From: Magnetospirillum fulvum MGU-K5 | GTDB lineage: Bacteria > Pseudomonadota > Alphaproteobacteria > Rhodospirillales > Magnetospirillaceae | Direction: 5' to 3' | NCBI RefSeq assembly: GCF_000442515.1 | Contig: NZ_AQPH01000002.1 | Span: forward strand, 1 to 64,000 | DNA length: 64,000 bases | In this document: positions 45,179 through 54,770 of the stretch, one piece after another | Layout: every line of letters starts with the position of its first letter | Position numbering within the stretch: the stretch's first letter is position 1 | Program-made: the position numbers and the translations under genes | Notes under the pieces: model-generated | What the model was told of the DNA's origin: nothing | The model's database searches: none | The model's input: the letters and a program-made list of their open reading frames with translations, nothing else

Positions 45179-46492
45179 TCAGGCCCGGCCGAACACCCGC
45201 TGGAAGATGGTGTCGACATGCTTGGTGTGGTAGCCGAGGTCGAACAGCGATTCCAGCACCGGAGCGCTCAGATGGGCGGTGACCTGGGCGTCGGCCTTCA
45301 GCAGATCGAGGAAGTTCGCCCCTTCCTGCCACACCCGCATCGCATTGCGCTGCACCGCCTTGTAGCTGTCCTCACGGCTCATCCCCGCCTGGGTCAGCGC
45401 CAGCAGCACCCGCTGCGAGAACACCAGACCACCCAGCTGATTGAGATTGCGGGCGACGGCATCGGGATAGATCACCAGGCTTTCGACCACACCGGCCAGC
45501 CGGTTGAGGGCGAAATCGAGGGTGATGGTCGCATCGGGACCGATCATCCGCTCGACCGAGGAATGCGAGATGTCGCGTTCATGCCACAGGGCGACGTTTT
45601 CCAGCGCCGGGGTGACCATGCCGCGCACCAGACGGGACAGCCCGGTCAGGTTCTCGGTCAGCACCGGGTTGCGCTTGTGCGGCATCGCCGAACTGCCCTT
45701 CTGACCGGGGGAGAAATATTCCTCGGCCTCGCGCACTTCGGTGCGCTGGAGATGGCGGATTTCGGTGGCGAGATGTTCGATCGACCCGGCGATGACGCCC
45801 AGCGTGGCAAAGTACAAAGCGTGACGGTCGCGCGGAATGACCTGGGTCGAAACCGGCTCAGGCGTCAGGCCCAGCTTCGCCGCGACGTGAACCTCGACGC
45901 GGGGGTCGATGTTGGCAAAGGTGCCGACCGCGCCGGAAATGGCACAGGTGGCGATGTCGGCCCGCGCCGCCACCAGCCGGACGCGAGCGCGCTGGAAGGC
46001 GGCGTGGAAGCCCGCGAACTTCAGACCGATCGTCACCGGCTCGGCATGAATGCCATGCGAACGGCCCATGCAGGCCAGATCCTTGAACTCGAACGCGCGC
46101 TTTTCCAGCGCCGCCAGCACCCGGTCGATATCGGCCAGCAGCAGGTCGGCGGCCTGGGTCAACTGCACCGCCAGACAGGTGTCGAGCACGTCGGACGAGG
46201 TCATCCCCTGATGGATGAAGCGGGATTCGGCCCCGACATGTTCGGCCAACTCGGTCAGGAAGGCGATGACGTCGTGCTTGGTCTCGCGCTCGATCTCGTC
46301 AATCCGCTCAATCCGTTCGGGGGTGTAGACCAGATCGCCCCGTTCCCACACCGCCCGGGCGGCCTCGACCGGAATCACGCCGATCTCGGCCAGGGCGTCG
46401 CAGGCGTGGGCTTCGATTTCGAACCAGATGCGGAAGCGGTTGGCGGGCTCCCAGATGCGGGTCATCTCGGGGCGGCTGTAGCGCGGAATCAT
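45179..46492 (-). CDS. purB: Adenylosuccinate lyase
   Basis: PurB cleaves SAICAR and adenylosuccinate in purine synthesis. The 437-residue protein starts MIPRYSRPEMTRIWEPANRF (20 residues) and has the fumarase/aspartase signature GSSAMPHKRNPVLTENLTGL (20 residues) near residue 265, as well as HQGMTSSDVLDTCLAVQLTQ (20 residues). Length and ends are normal. It follows bluB by 53 bases on the same strand. Confidence 0.97.
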   Translation of the reverse strand: MIPRYSRPEMTRIWEPANRFRIWFEIEAHACDALAEIGVIPVEAARAVWERGDLVYTPERIERIDEIERETKHDVIAFLTELAEHVGAESRFIHQGMTSSDVLDTCLAVQLTQAADLLLADIDRVLAALEKRAFEFKDLACMGRSHGIHAEPVTIGLKFAGFHAAFQRARVRLVAARADIATCAISGAVGTFANIDPRVEVHVAAKLGLTPEPVSTQVIPRDRHALYFATLGVIAGSIEHLATEIRHLQRTEVREAEEYFSPGQKGSSAMPHKRNPVLTENLTGLSRLVRGMVTPALENVALWHERDISHSSVERMIGPDATITLDFALNRLAGVVESLVIYPDAVARNLNQLGGLVFSQRVLLALTQAGMSREDSYKAVQRNAMRVWQEGANFLDLLKADAQVTAHLSAPVLESLFDLGYHTKHVDTIFQRVFGRA

Positions 46493-46545
46493 CTAAGAAC
46501 CTCGGATAGGTGAGTACGTTTTCGGCAAATGGAGAGAGCGCCGCT

Positions 46546-47379
<834 letters not shown>

Positions 47380-47435
47380 CTAGAGGAACCCCCAGGACCG
47401 CGCCCTTGACCGCGCGGGCTCCGTTGTTTTTGAAT

Positions 47436-47524
47436 CATTACAAAACAATCACCCCGGCGAAATGCTGCGGTAATCCGCGCTGTGGCATTCTGTCATCATC
47501 AGTTTTGGATCAACCAGCCACCCC
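47436..47524 (+). repeat. Copy A of an 89-base conserved upstream block (sRNA promoter/5' region)
   Basis: This block aligns without gaps to 53021-53109, with 67 of 89 bases identical by hand count. The most conserved words are GGCGAAATG, GCGGTAATC and CTGTCATCAT. CATTCT at 47486-47491 could be a -10, with TGCTGC 17 bases upstream, the same spacing as in copy B. It lies upstream of the C-rich-loop RNA and may hold both its promoter and first bases. Confidence 0.65.
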
Positions 47525-47695
47525 ACGAAAGGTCATCGTCTTTTTCGGTTCCTGGCGGAGTTGCTCCCGCCGCCGCTTCGACCAGCCTCCCCCCGGCTTC
47601 GGTCGCAGCCCTCCGGTCCGGACCGTCCCCCCCCCCTTCCGGTTCCGGCCTTAAATTAAGCCCCCGCACCCTCCCCCCTGGTGCGGGGGTTTTTT
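47493..47695 (+). ncRNA. Candidate small RNA A with C-rich hairpin loops
   Basis: After the conserved block comes a series of hairpins: GGCGG..CCGCC near 47555-47572; GACC-AGCC (47580-47587) pairing GGCT-tc-GGTC around loop TCCCCCC; GGACCG (47620-47625) pairing CGGTTCC around a loop with ten Cs; and a perfect 10-bp terminator stem (47661-47670/47680-47689) with loop CTCCCCCCT and six Ts. bluB upstream is on the other strand and the kinase starts at 47735, so the terminator serves no known gene. C-rich loops are typical of sRNAs that bind Shine-Dalgarno sequences. The 5' end is approximate. Confidence 0.6.
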
Positions 47696-47734
47696 ATCGG
47701 ATGGCAGCGCCCCGGACTAGACGTACGTCTGAGA

Positions 47735-50700
47735 ATGACCATATCTTCGGTATTATACCAGACCGACCCAAAGGCACCTCGATTGTCCCGGTTCCTCAAA
47801 CCGCACCAGCCGATCGACAACCGCTATTGGCTCCGTACCGCGACCTATGTCGCCGCCTGTTTGCTGCTGGGCGGGTTCGGGGCCTTGCTCTCGGTCGATC
47901 TGGTCGAATCACATCGGCATGAATACGAAATCGTCCAGCGGGATTCCGACAATCTGTCCCGCGTGCTGGAACGTCAGGTCGTCTCGGCGGTGGAAAAGAT
48001 CGGCATTCTCCTGGGCGAATCCGCCAATGATTTTGCCCCGGTGATGAACGGCACCCGCCGCCGCGACCGGCTGGCGGCCAATCTTGACCTCAAGCGCCTG
48101 ATGGCCTTTGCCCCCGAAGCGATGGAAAACAGCCTGCGGGTGGTCGATGTCGACGGACGGGTCGTATTCAATGCGGGCAATTCGGACGATCTGCCCGTGA
48201 TCGACGTCAGCGACCGCGCCTATTTCCAGCAGCAGAAAGCCAGTCCCAATATCGGCTTGCTGGTCTCCGAACCGATCAAGGCCCGGATCAACGACGTCTG
48301 GGTCGTTTCGCTCAGCCAGCGGATCAACGGCCCTGACGGCCGATTCCTCGGATTGATGCAGGCCGCCCTGCCCACCCATTATTTCCAAAACCTGTTTGCC
48401 GAAATCGATACCGGCAAGCTCGGCTCGGTTGCCCTGATCGATTCCAATCTGCGCCTGCTCGCCCGCTATCCAGCGCGGCCCGAACTGATCGGCACCACCG
48501 TTAACAGCGAGGAATTGCGGGCCGGGCTGGCCGGAGAACAATTCTCCGGCAGCTATGAAAGCGACTCCCGCATCGACGGGGTCCACCGCCTGTTCACTTA
48601 TCGCAAGCTTGATCGCCTGCCTTATGTGGTGGTGATCGGGCGGGCGCAGGTGGAATTCATGAGCGGCTGGCGGCGCAAGGCGGTCCTATACGGCGTGTCT
48701 TATCTGGGCCTCAGTCTTGCTTTGCTGTCGTTCCTCTATCTGCTCCAGCGCCATACCGAAGAAAACCGCCGACTGGTCAATCAGGTGTTTGACGCCACCC
48801 GCGAAGGAATCGTCGTCACCGATTCCGAAGGCCGGATCGTCACCGCCAATGCCGGCTTTACCGCGATCACCGGCTATTCCCGCCCCGAAGTGATCGGGCA
48901 GAGTACTGCGATTCTCCGCTCGGGACGACACGGGGCCGAATTCTATCAGGCGCTGTGGGACAAGCTGCGGCGCGAGGGAGTCTGGCGCGGCGAGATCTGG
49001 AACCGCCGCAAGTCGGGCGAGATCTATCCCCAATTGCTGTCGATCAGTGCGCTTCGCAAACGAGGCGACGTGGTGACGCATTATATCGGTGTCTCCAGCG
49101 ACATCACCGAACTCCATCAGGCCCGCCTCCAGGCCGAGGCGGGCAATCAGGCCAAGTCGGAATTCCTGGCGACGATGAGCCATGAAATCCGCACCCCGAT
49201 GAACGGGGTGATCGGGATGACCGGCCTGTTGCTCGACACCCGGCTGACCGAAGAGCAGCGGATTTTCGCCCAGACTATCCGCGATTCGAGCGAATCCCTG
49301 CTGTCGGTGATCAACGACATTCTCGACTTCTCGAAAATGGAAGCGGGCAAACTCGATTTCGAGGAAACCGCGTTCGAGATTCGCCCACTGCTCGAAGGCG
49401 TCATTGATATCCTGTCCCCCCGGGTCCGTGGCCGCGACATTGACCTGACCTGCCTGATCCCCCCCGGCGCTTGCGGGGTGTTCCGGGGCGATCCCGGACG
49501 GCTGCGTCAGGTTCTGCTCAATCTGGTCGGCAACGCGGTCAAATTCACCGAACGTGGCACGATCTCGATCGTGGTCGCGGTCAGCGATGCCGCCGATGGG
49601 CGGACGCTCCTGACCGCCACCGTTGCCGATAGCGGGATCGGCATTCCTGATTCGGCAAAGCCCCAATTGTTCGACACCTTCACCCAGGCGGACGCCTCGA
49701 TGGCGCGGCGCTTTGGCGGAAGCGGGCTGGGGCTGGCGATCTGCAAGCGAATCGTCGATTGGATGGGCGGCGAGATCGGCTTCGACAGCCGCGAGGGCGA
49801 GGGCAGCACCTTCTGGTTCACCGTGCCGCTGCGGCGGTCGGACGAACTTCCCTCCGAAGCGGCCAGCGGCATCGAACTTGACGGTGCCCGGATTCTGGTG
49901 GTCGACGATATCCCGACCAACCGCGACATCCTGCGCCAGCAATTGGAAGGATGGGGAGCATTGGTCACCGCATTCGGCTCCGCCCCCGCCGCGATCGAGG
50001 CGGTGCGCAATGACGTGGCCGCTGGTGACCGGTTCGACGTCGCGATCCTCGATCACCTGATGCCGGAGATGAGCGGCCTCGATCTCGCCGTGTTGCTGCG
50101 CAACGATCCCGCCACCGCGTCGCTGCCGGTGGTGATGGCGACCTCGGCCGATCTGTCCGCCGTGCGGCCGCAGATGGAACGGCTGCGGATCGACGAGATT
50201 CTGGTCAAGCCGGTGCGGCAAAGCGCCCTGCTGAACGCGGTGCTGCGCTGCCTGGGGCGGCTTCCCCCCGACACGGCCCAGACAATCGTCCCCACCACCG
50301 ATTTTCCCATCACCACGCATCCGCTGCGCATCCTGGTCGCCGAGGACAACGCGATCAATCAGCAGGTCGCGGTCGGATTACTGGCCAAGCTCGGCCATCG
50401 CGCCGACATCGCCGATGACGGGGCCGAGGCGATCGAGCGGGTGATGGCGGGCGAGTACGATCTGGTGATGATGGACATGCAGATGCCCCGCATCGACGGG
50501 CTGGAGGCGACCCGGCAAATCCGCGCCCTGCCCTCACCCAAGGCCAAGGTGACGATCATCGCGATGACCGCCAATGCGATGGAAGGCGACCGCACCACCT
50601 GCCTTGACGCCGGAATGGACGATTACATCTCGAAGCCGATCGATCTGCGCCGCCTGATCGACATGCTGACGAAATGGAGCGACCGGGCGCGGACCGGGCG

Positions 50701-51049
50701 CGACGACAGAACCGAGGCGCTGGTCGATCTTGCCGCGATGAGCGATCTGCGCAACGCCCTGGGAGTGGCCTCGTTCCAAAGCCTGCTCGACCGCTTCTGG
50801 AGCACGCTTCCCGCCTCGCTCGAGCAATTGCGTCTCGCGGCAACCTCCGGCGATCCCGCCACGCTCAATTCCACCGCCCACGCCCTGGCCGGAGCGGCGG
50901 GCAATCTCGGGCTGCCCCTGCTCTGCCGCCACCTGCTCGGGCTGGAACGGCACGACCCGGCCGACGGTCCGATCATCGACGCCATCGAACGGATTGCCGC
51001 TTTGGCCGAGCAGGCCCGCCGCGCCATCCCTCCCTCGGTCGTGGGATAG
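47735..51049 (+). CDS. Hybrid sensor histidine kinase (dCache-PAS-HisKA-HATPase-REC-REC-HPt)
   Basis: The 1,104-residue membrane kinase has a first helix near residues 34-54, an extracytoplasmic Cache-type sensor (VVDVDGRVVFNAGNSDDLPV, 20 residues; SDRAYFQQQKASPNIGLLVS, 20 residues), a second helix near 315-335, and a PAS domain (IVVTDSEGRIVTANAGFTAI, 20 residues). HisKA has the phosphorylated His in FLATMSHEIRTPMNG (about 483) and is followed by the ATPase N/G boxes (SGLGLAICKRIV). Two receiver domains follow (Asp in DVAILDHLMPE about 774; DLVMMDMQMPRIDG about 912) and a C-terminal HPt with His in STAHALAGAAG (about 1,048). The first receiver keeps an Asp and may still accept phosphate. Start ATG 47735 lies after the sRNA terminator. 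The signal and output partner are unknown. Confidence 0.93.
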   Translation: MTISSVLYQTDPKAPRLSRFLKPHQPIDNRYWLRTATYVAACLLLGGFGALLSVDLVESHRHEYEIVQRDSDNLSRVLERQVVSAVEKIGILLGESANDFAPVMNGTRRRDRLAANLDLKRLMAFAPEAMENSLRVVDVDGRVVFNAGNSDDLPVIDVSDRAYFQQQKASPNIGLLVSEPIKARINDVWVVSLSQRINGPDGRFLGLMQAALPTHYFQNLFAEIDTGKLGSVALIDSNLRLLARYPARPELIGTTVNSEELRAGLAGEQFSGSYESDSRIDGVHRLFTYRKLDRLPYVVVIGRAQVEFMSGWRRKAVLYGVSYLGLSLALLSFLYLLQRHTEENRRLVNQVFDATREGIVVTDSEGRIVTANAGFTAITGYSRPEVIGQSTAILRSGRHGAEFYQALWDKLRREGVWRGEIWNRRKSGEIYPQLLSISALRKRGDVVTHYIGVSSDITELHQARLQAEAGNQAKSEFLATMSHEIRTPMNGVIGMTGLLLDTRLTEEQRIFAQTIRDSSESLLSVINDILDFSKMEAGKLDFEETAFEIRPLLEGVIDILSPRVRGRDIDLTCLIPPGACGVFRGDPGRLRQVLLNLVGNAVKFTERGTISIVVAVSDAADGRTLLTATVADSGIGIPDSAKPQLFDTFTQADASMARRFGGSGLGLAICKRIVDWMGGEIGFDSREGEGSTFWFTVPLRRSDELPSEAASGIELDGARILVVDDIPTNRDILRQQLEGWGALVTAFGSAPAAIEAVRNDVAAGDRFDVAILDHLMPEMSGLDLAVLLRNDPATASLPVVMATSADLSAVRPQMERLRIDEILVKPVRQSALLNAVLRCLGRLPPDTAQTIVPTTDFPITTHPLRILVAEDNAINQQVAVGLLAKLGHRADIADDGAEAIERVMAGEYDLVMMDMQMPRIDGLEATRQIRALPSPKAKVTIIAMTANAMEGDRTTCLDAGMDDYISKPIDLRRLIDMLTKWSDRARTGRDDRTEALVDLAAMSDLRNALGVASFQSLLDRFWSTLPASLEQLRLAATSGDPATLNSTAHALAGAAGNLGLPLLCRHLLGLERHDPADGPIIDAIERIAALAEQARRAIPPSVVG

Positions 51050-51095
51050 AGCGTGACGTAAGGTTGTCAGATCTTCACAGAATCGCTTTTGGGGC

Positions 51096-51210
51096 CGTCA
51101 CCACCGGGCTTGACCCGGTGGTCAATGGGGCAGAGTCGAAACTTGATTGGAAACAGTGGATTGGCCGGTGCCATGGGGATGGCCGGGTCAAGCCCGGCCA
51201 AGACGGGTGA
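51096..51210. repeat. Dispersed palindromic repeat of the 'RVKPG..D' type
   Basis: CCACCGGG/CCCGGTGG (51101-51108/51114-51121) and GGCCGGG/CCCGGCC (51181-51187/51193-51199) flank about 60 bases. Read in frame on the minus strand, the stretch gives AGLDPAIPM and DHRVKPGGDG, the well-known look of palindromic mosaic repeats in Alphaproteobacteria. It fills the convergent gap after the kinase. Confidence 0.6.
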
Positions 51211-51238
51211 GGTGTTTCCCCCTGAACCTGGACAAACT

Positions 51239-52114
51239 CTAAAACCCCCGCAGCCAGCGCGGCCGCACCCCGGCGCGGCCCTCCAGCACCGCGTCGATTT
51301 CGCCCAGCAAGCGGTCGCGGTCACGCGGCAGGGTTCCGGCCAGGGCCAGGGCGTTGCTGGCGTGGTTGGAGCGGAAAATCACCGGAGCAAGCGGGGCCAG
51401 TCGCTCGATCAGAGCGCGCAGTTCGATCAGCACGCCGCGATCATCCTGGGGCACGAAATCGGGGCCGATCCGGTCGAGGAAGCGCGGAGCGACGCTCTCT
51501 TCCAACCCCAGTTGCAGGGTCGAGAGATAGACCGGAGGGGCGCGGTTGATCAGATCGGCGCTGGCCTCGATATGCTCCTGCCACCCGTTCCGTCCGCCCA
51601 GCCCCAGGATCAGCGTCGCCGAGACTTTCAGGCCACTGCTCCGCGCCAGGGCCAGCGCCGCTTCCATCTGCGCCGCCGATCCCTTGGATATCCGTTTCAG
51701 CAGATCGTCCCAGCCGGTTTCGATCCCGAGATAGACCAGACCCAGCCGCCGCGCCTTCAGCCGGGCGATATCGTCCGCTCCCTTGCGCAGGATGTCGAAC
51801 GGGGTGGCATAGGCGGAAATCCGTTGCAGATCGGGGAAGCGGGCGGCGAGATGGTCGCACAGGGCGATCAAATCCTCGGTCGGCAGGCAATAGGCATCGC
51901 CATCGGCGAGAAAGACCCGCCGGGCATCGGGCCAGTCGGCGGCGGCGCGGTCAATATCGGCCATCACCTCGGCCAGCGGCCGGGCCCGGAACGTTTTCGA
52001 CTTGTACATTGAACAGAAGGTGCAGGCGTTGAAGCGACAGCCCAACGTCGCCTGCACAATCAGATTGTCGCCTTCGGACGGCGGCCGCCACAGCGGAAAG
52101 TCATATGCGATCAC
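51239..52114 (-). CDS. Radical SAM protein
   Basis: The 291-residue protein has the cluster motif CRFNACTFC at about residues 26-34 (Cx5Cx2C rather than the usual Cx3Cx2C) followed by SMYKSKTFR, then VFLADGDAYCLPTEDLIALC (20 residues), and the LVYLGIETGWDDLLKRISKG segment (20 residues) of the coproporphyrinogen-oxidase/Elp3-like branch. No accessory domain is present. The reaction is unknown. The coding strand is opposite to the kinase. Confidence 0.85.
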   Translation of the reverse strand: MIAYDFPLWRPPSEGDNLIVQATLGCRFNACTFCSMYKSKTFRARPLAEVMADIDRAAADWPDARRVFLADGDAYCLPTEDLIALCDHLAARFPDLQRISAYATPFDILRKGADDIARLKARRLGLVYLGIETGWDDLLKRISKGSAAQMEAALALARSSGLKVSATLILGLGGRNGWQEHIEASADLINRAPPVYLSTLQLGLEESVAPRFLDRIGPDFVPQDDRGVLIELRALIERLAPLAPVIFRSNHASNALALAGTLPRDRDRLLGEIDAVLEGRAGVRPRWLRGF

Positions 52115-52224
52115 CCGTTCCTCCCCGCGTCATCCCTCGCCTTGGCGAACGATAACACGGACGGGCCGGGTTCGACCCCTTCGCCGCCGAAGCCGACGGC
52201 GAAGGGGTGGGAGACCGGAAAAGA

Positions 52225-52746
52225 TCACTCGTCCCCAGACGCCTTCGCCAGCGACTTGGCCAGGGAATAGACCTGAGCCCGCACCTTGGGATCAGAGATT
52301 TTATAGAACGCCCGAACCAGTTCGAGGGTCTCGCGCCGGGCCAGCACGTCCTTTTCCTGATGCGCCACCGCGGCAGAGGTGGCGTCGCCCTTGACGATCG
52401 ACACCGGCGACAGCGCCTTCACTTCCTCGGGCATGTCGTCATAGAAAAACGAGATCGGCACGTCGAGAATGCGGGCCAGATCGAACAGACGGCTGGAACC
52501 GATCCGGTTCGCCCCGCGCTCGTATTTCTGAACCTGCTGGAAGGTCAGGCCGATGGCCTCGCCCAGCTTTTCCTGACTCATCCCCAACAGGGTCCTGCGC
52601 AAACGGACGCGCGACCCCACATGGATATCAACCGGATTGGCGCTGCCATCGTCGAGACGGCCGCGAGTCGATTTCCGACGCGCAGGGGCGGGCGTCGCCG
52701 AGGCAGCGTCAGCTGTCGATGAATCAACTTTGTTTTTAGCGATCAT
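52225..52746 (-). CDS. XRE-family transcriptional regulator
   Basis: The 173-residue regulator has a disordered, basic N-terminus (to about residue 45), a helix-turn-helix (VGSRVRLRRTLLGMSQEKLG, 20 residues, through QQVQKYERGANRIGSSRLFD, 20 residues) and a C-terminal helical part with TLELVRAFYKISDPKVRAQV (20 residues). This layout is common in alphaproteobacterial regulators. ATG 52746 is preferred to 52785, which would lie inside the operator. Inverted repeats in its promoter suggest autoregulation. Confidence 0.88.
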   Translation of the reverse strand: MIAKNKVDSSTADAASATPAPARRKSTRGRLDDGSANPVDIHVGSRVRLRRTLLGMSQEKLGEAIGLTFQQVQKYERGANRIGSSRLFDLARILDVPISFFYDDMPEEVKALSPVSIVKGDATSAAVAHQEKDVLARRETLELVRAFYKISDPKVRAQVYSLAKSLAKASGDE

Positions 52747-52770
52747 GATGGGTCCTACCCGAACTGAGTT

Positions 52771-52819
52771 GCATACTATTAGCATAGTACGAATTAGCTA
52801 TGCACACGGCATATATCAA
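52771..52819 (-). promoter_or_regulatory. Promoter and operator of the XRE regulator
   Basis: On the minus strand TTGATA (52814-52819) is followed after 17 bases by TAATTC (52791-52796). GCATAG at 52782 and CTATGC ending at 52803 form an inverted repeat across the -10, and a further GCATACT lies at 52771-52777. This would suit repression by the gene's own product. Confidence 0.55.
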
Positions 52820-53020
52820 GGGCCAGTCCGGGTATTTGGCCCTCATCAGGTGTTTTTTTAGGGGCAGAGAGAGATCGTAGGGTTGTAACCGTAGCGATCA
52901 CCGCCGCGCGAAACCGGCGCGGTCGGCGGGGAATGCAGCGAAATGCAAAGGAAGTCAAGCAGTTCAGCCTGTTTTGCGCTGCATGCGTCCCCGGCGGACG
53001 GACTTGGGCCGCCCCGACCT

Positions 53021-53109
53021 CATTACAGAAAAATCATGTTGGCGAAATGTCGCGGTAATCTCGGGCGGGGCATACTGTCATCATAAGGTTTCGGTCAAAC
53101 GGTCACCCC
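53021..53109 (+). repeat. Copy B of the 89-base conserved upstream block
   Basis: This is the second copy of the block at 47436-47524 (67/89 identical, no gaps). CATACT at 53071-53076 corresponds to CATTCT in copy A. It lies downstream of the XRE promoter on the opposite strand, in a gap of 560 bases without a protein gene. Upstream, 52820-53020 holds nothing I recognise. Confidence 0.65.
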
Positions 53110-53270
53110 GATCCGGAACAAGCGTCTCGATCCTCGGCGGACTTGAACTCCCCGCCTCGTCCATGGTGCGGCCTTCCCCCTCCCGGGCCGCGACGCTTCT
53201 CTCTTCGGATGCCCCCCCTCCGAAGAGATACACAACGACCCCCGCACACCCCCCCTGTGCGGGGGTTTTT
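53078..53270 (+). ncRNA. Candidate small RNA B with C-rich hairpin loops
   Basis: The RNA body has GGCGG (53136-53140) pairing CCGCC (53152-53156); GCGGCC (53168-53173) pairing GGCCGC (53186-53191) around TTCCCCCTCCCG; a perfect 10-bp stem (53200-53209/53219-53228) with loop TGCCCCCCC; and a terminator stem CCCCCGCACA/TGTGCGGGGG (53239-53248/53256-53265) with a seven-C loop and a T-run. The plus-strand terminator has no plus-strand gene before it, since both neighbours are on the minus strand. The same order of hairpins is seen in copy A. The 5' end is approximate. Confidence 0.6.
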
Positions 53271-53309
53271 GTTTGTCCCCGTCTGTTTCCTGGCGCCGCG
53301 ACCGCCCCC

Positions 53310-54743
53310 CTATTTCAGGAACGCGGCGATCGAGCCGACCATCTGGTCGAACAGCGGGTTATAGCCCAGCCGCGCGGTCAGCGGCCCACCCGCGTCGATC
53401 TCGGCCCTGGTCGGCTCGCCCAGCCGCTGCGGCCCCTGGGCCAGAGGGGCAACGCCCCGGCACAGCGCCGCCCCGGCCCGCTGCTCCGGCGTCACGCAGC
53501 CGCAGAAGCTGGACCAGTCCTTCTTCGAGGCATAGGCCAGACAATTGCGGTAATCGCCCGCGATGCCGTAATGGCGGTTGGAGGGAGAAACCGGCACCCC
53601 GATATGGCTGAGGCTGGTGACGCAAAGTCCCGGCGCATCGCCAAAGGCGCACAGCTTGGCCGCGCCGCCGCGCTCGGGAGCGCAGCCGACATCCTGCGTG
53701 CCCAGACCGCGCAAACAGGTGATGCGGCGGTCCTCGGCCCCCAACGCGCCGTAATAATCGGGCTGGGCCGCCAGGGTGGCAGGCGCGACATAGAGCAGGA
53801 CGCGGCTGTCGGGATTGCCGACCCGCTTGCGGAAGAACTCGATCGACGCCTTGGCATCGACGGTGACGTCCTCGGCGGCAAAGGCCATCAGCACCGGCAG
53901 AGTCAGCGGCCGGGTCGCGGTCTCGACTTCGGTCATCACCTCCATCAGCGGGCGCGGTGCCATCACCGGAAAGGATTCGGCCTTGGCGAAATCCTGATCC
54001 TCATCAAGGCGCAGCCAATGGCCTTCGGGGCCAAAGCCCGAGGCGGCGGTCATGATCGCCTGAAACAGCTCGAACCCGAACGGAATGCGGTGGAGCGGAA
54101 AGCGGTTGGTCAGCCCGATCGACGGCGACAACAGAATCAGCGAGGCGACCGGCGGCGCGGTCGGCGTGCCGTTGAGGACCAGATCAAGCGCCAGCGTCGC
54201 CCCGGTCGAAAAGCCGACCAGATGGACCCGCCCGACCTGACCGGCAAAGCTGTCGGTGCCATAGCGGACGGCGGCTTTCCATTCGGCGGCGGTGGGGCGG
54301 ACCAGATCGCCCGGCACCGAGCCATGCCCCGGCAGCAGGATCGAGCGGACCAGCAGACACTTGCCCGGCAGCCGGGCCAGGGCGTCGCCCAGATCGCGCA
54401 TCAGGAACGGCGAATCGCTGAGACCGTGGATCAGCAGCACTCCGTCCTTCGCGGTACCGCCGCATTCCTCGGCCAACGGCCATTGCCGGGGCGCGACCAG
54501 TTCGACATGGGCGGCGCGGACGGCATCGTCCGGCTCGATCGCCTTGCGGGCGGCATCCAGCGCGGCCTTGGTATCGGCGACATAGGCGGCGAACGGCTTG
54601 TCGGTGGTGCCGTCGCGCCAAGTCTCCATCGGCATCGCCGACAGCCCGTGACGCGCCGCCGACCATATCGCGCCCTCCTGGGCGGCCCGCGCGGAACCGG
54701 TTCCCAGCAGCAGGACCGCCAGGATCGCAAAGACGAAGCGCAT
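53310..54743 (-). CDS. Exported alpha/beta hydrolase
   Basis: The 477-residue protein begins with a signal peptide (MRFVFAILAVLLLGTGSARA, 20 residues, cut likely before AQEG). The alpha/beta-hydrolase core has the oxyanion stretch LLIHGLSDSPF, LLPGHGSVPGD and the nucleophile elbow VGFSTGATLALDL (Ser near 170). A C-terminal part rich in cysteines (CLRGLGTQDVGC, then CGCVTPEQRAGAALC) suggests disulfides in the periplasm. Substrate unknown. It shares direction with the next upstream gene, 27 bases away. Confidence 0.85.
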   Translation of the reverse strand: MRFVFAILAVLLLGTGSARAAQEGAIWSAARHGLSAMPMETWRDGTTDKPFAAYVADTKAALDAARKAIEPDDAVRAAHVELVAPRQWPLAEECGGTAKDGVLLIHGLSDSPFLMRDLGDALARLPGKCLLVRSILLPGHGSVPGDLVRPTAAEWKAAVRYGTDSFAGQVGRVHLVGFSTGATLALDLVLNGTPTAPPVASLILLSPSIGLTNRFPLHRIPFGFELFQAIMTAASGFGPEGHWLRLDEDQDFAKAESFPVMAPRPLMEVMTEVETATRPLTLPVLMAFAAEDVTVDAKASIEFFRKRVGNPDSRVLLYVAPATLAAQPDYYGALGAEDRRITCLRGLGTQDVGCAPERGGAAKLCAFGDAPGLCVTSLSHIGVPVSPSNRHYGIAGDYRNCLAYASKKDWSSFCGCVTPEQRAGAALCRGVAPLAQGPQRLGEPTRAEIDAGGPLTARLGYNPLFDQMVGSIAAFLK

Positions 54744-54770
54744 CGTTCCCCCTCCCCGTTCGCGCCTTCG

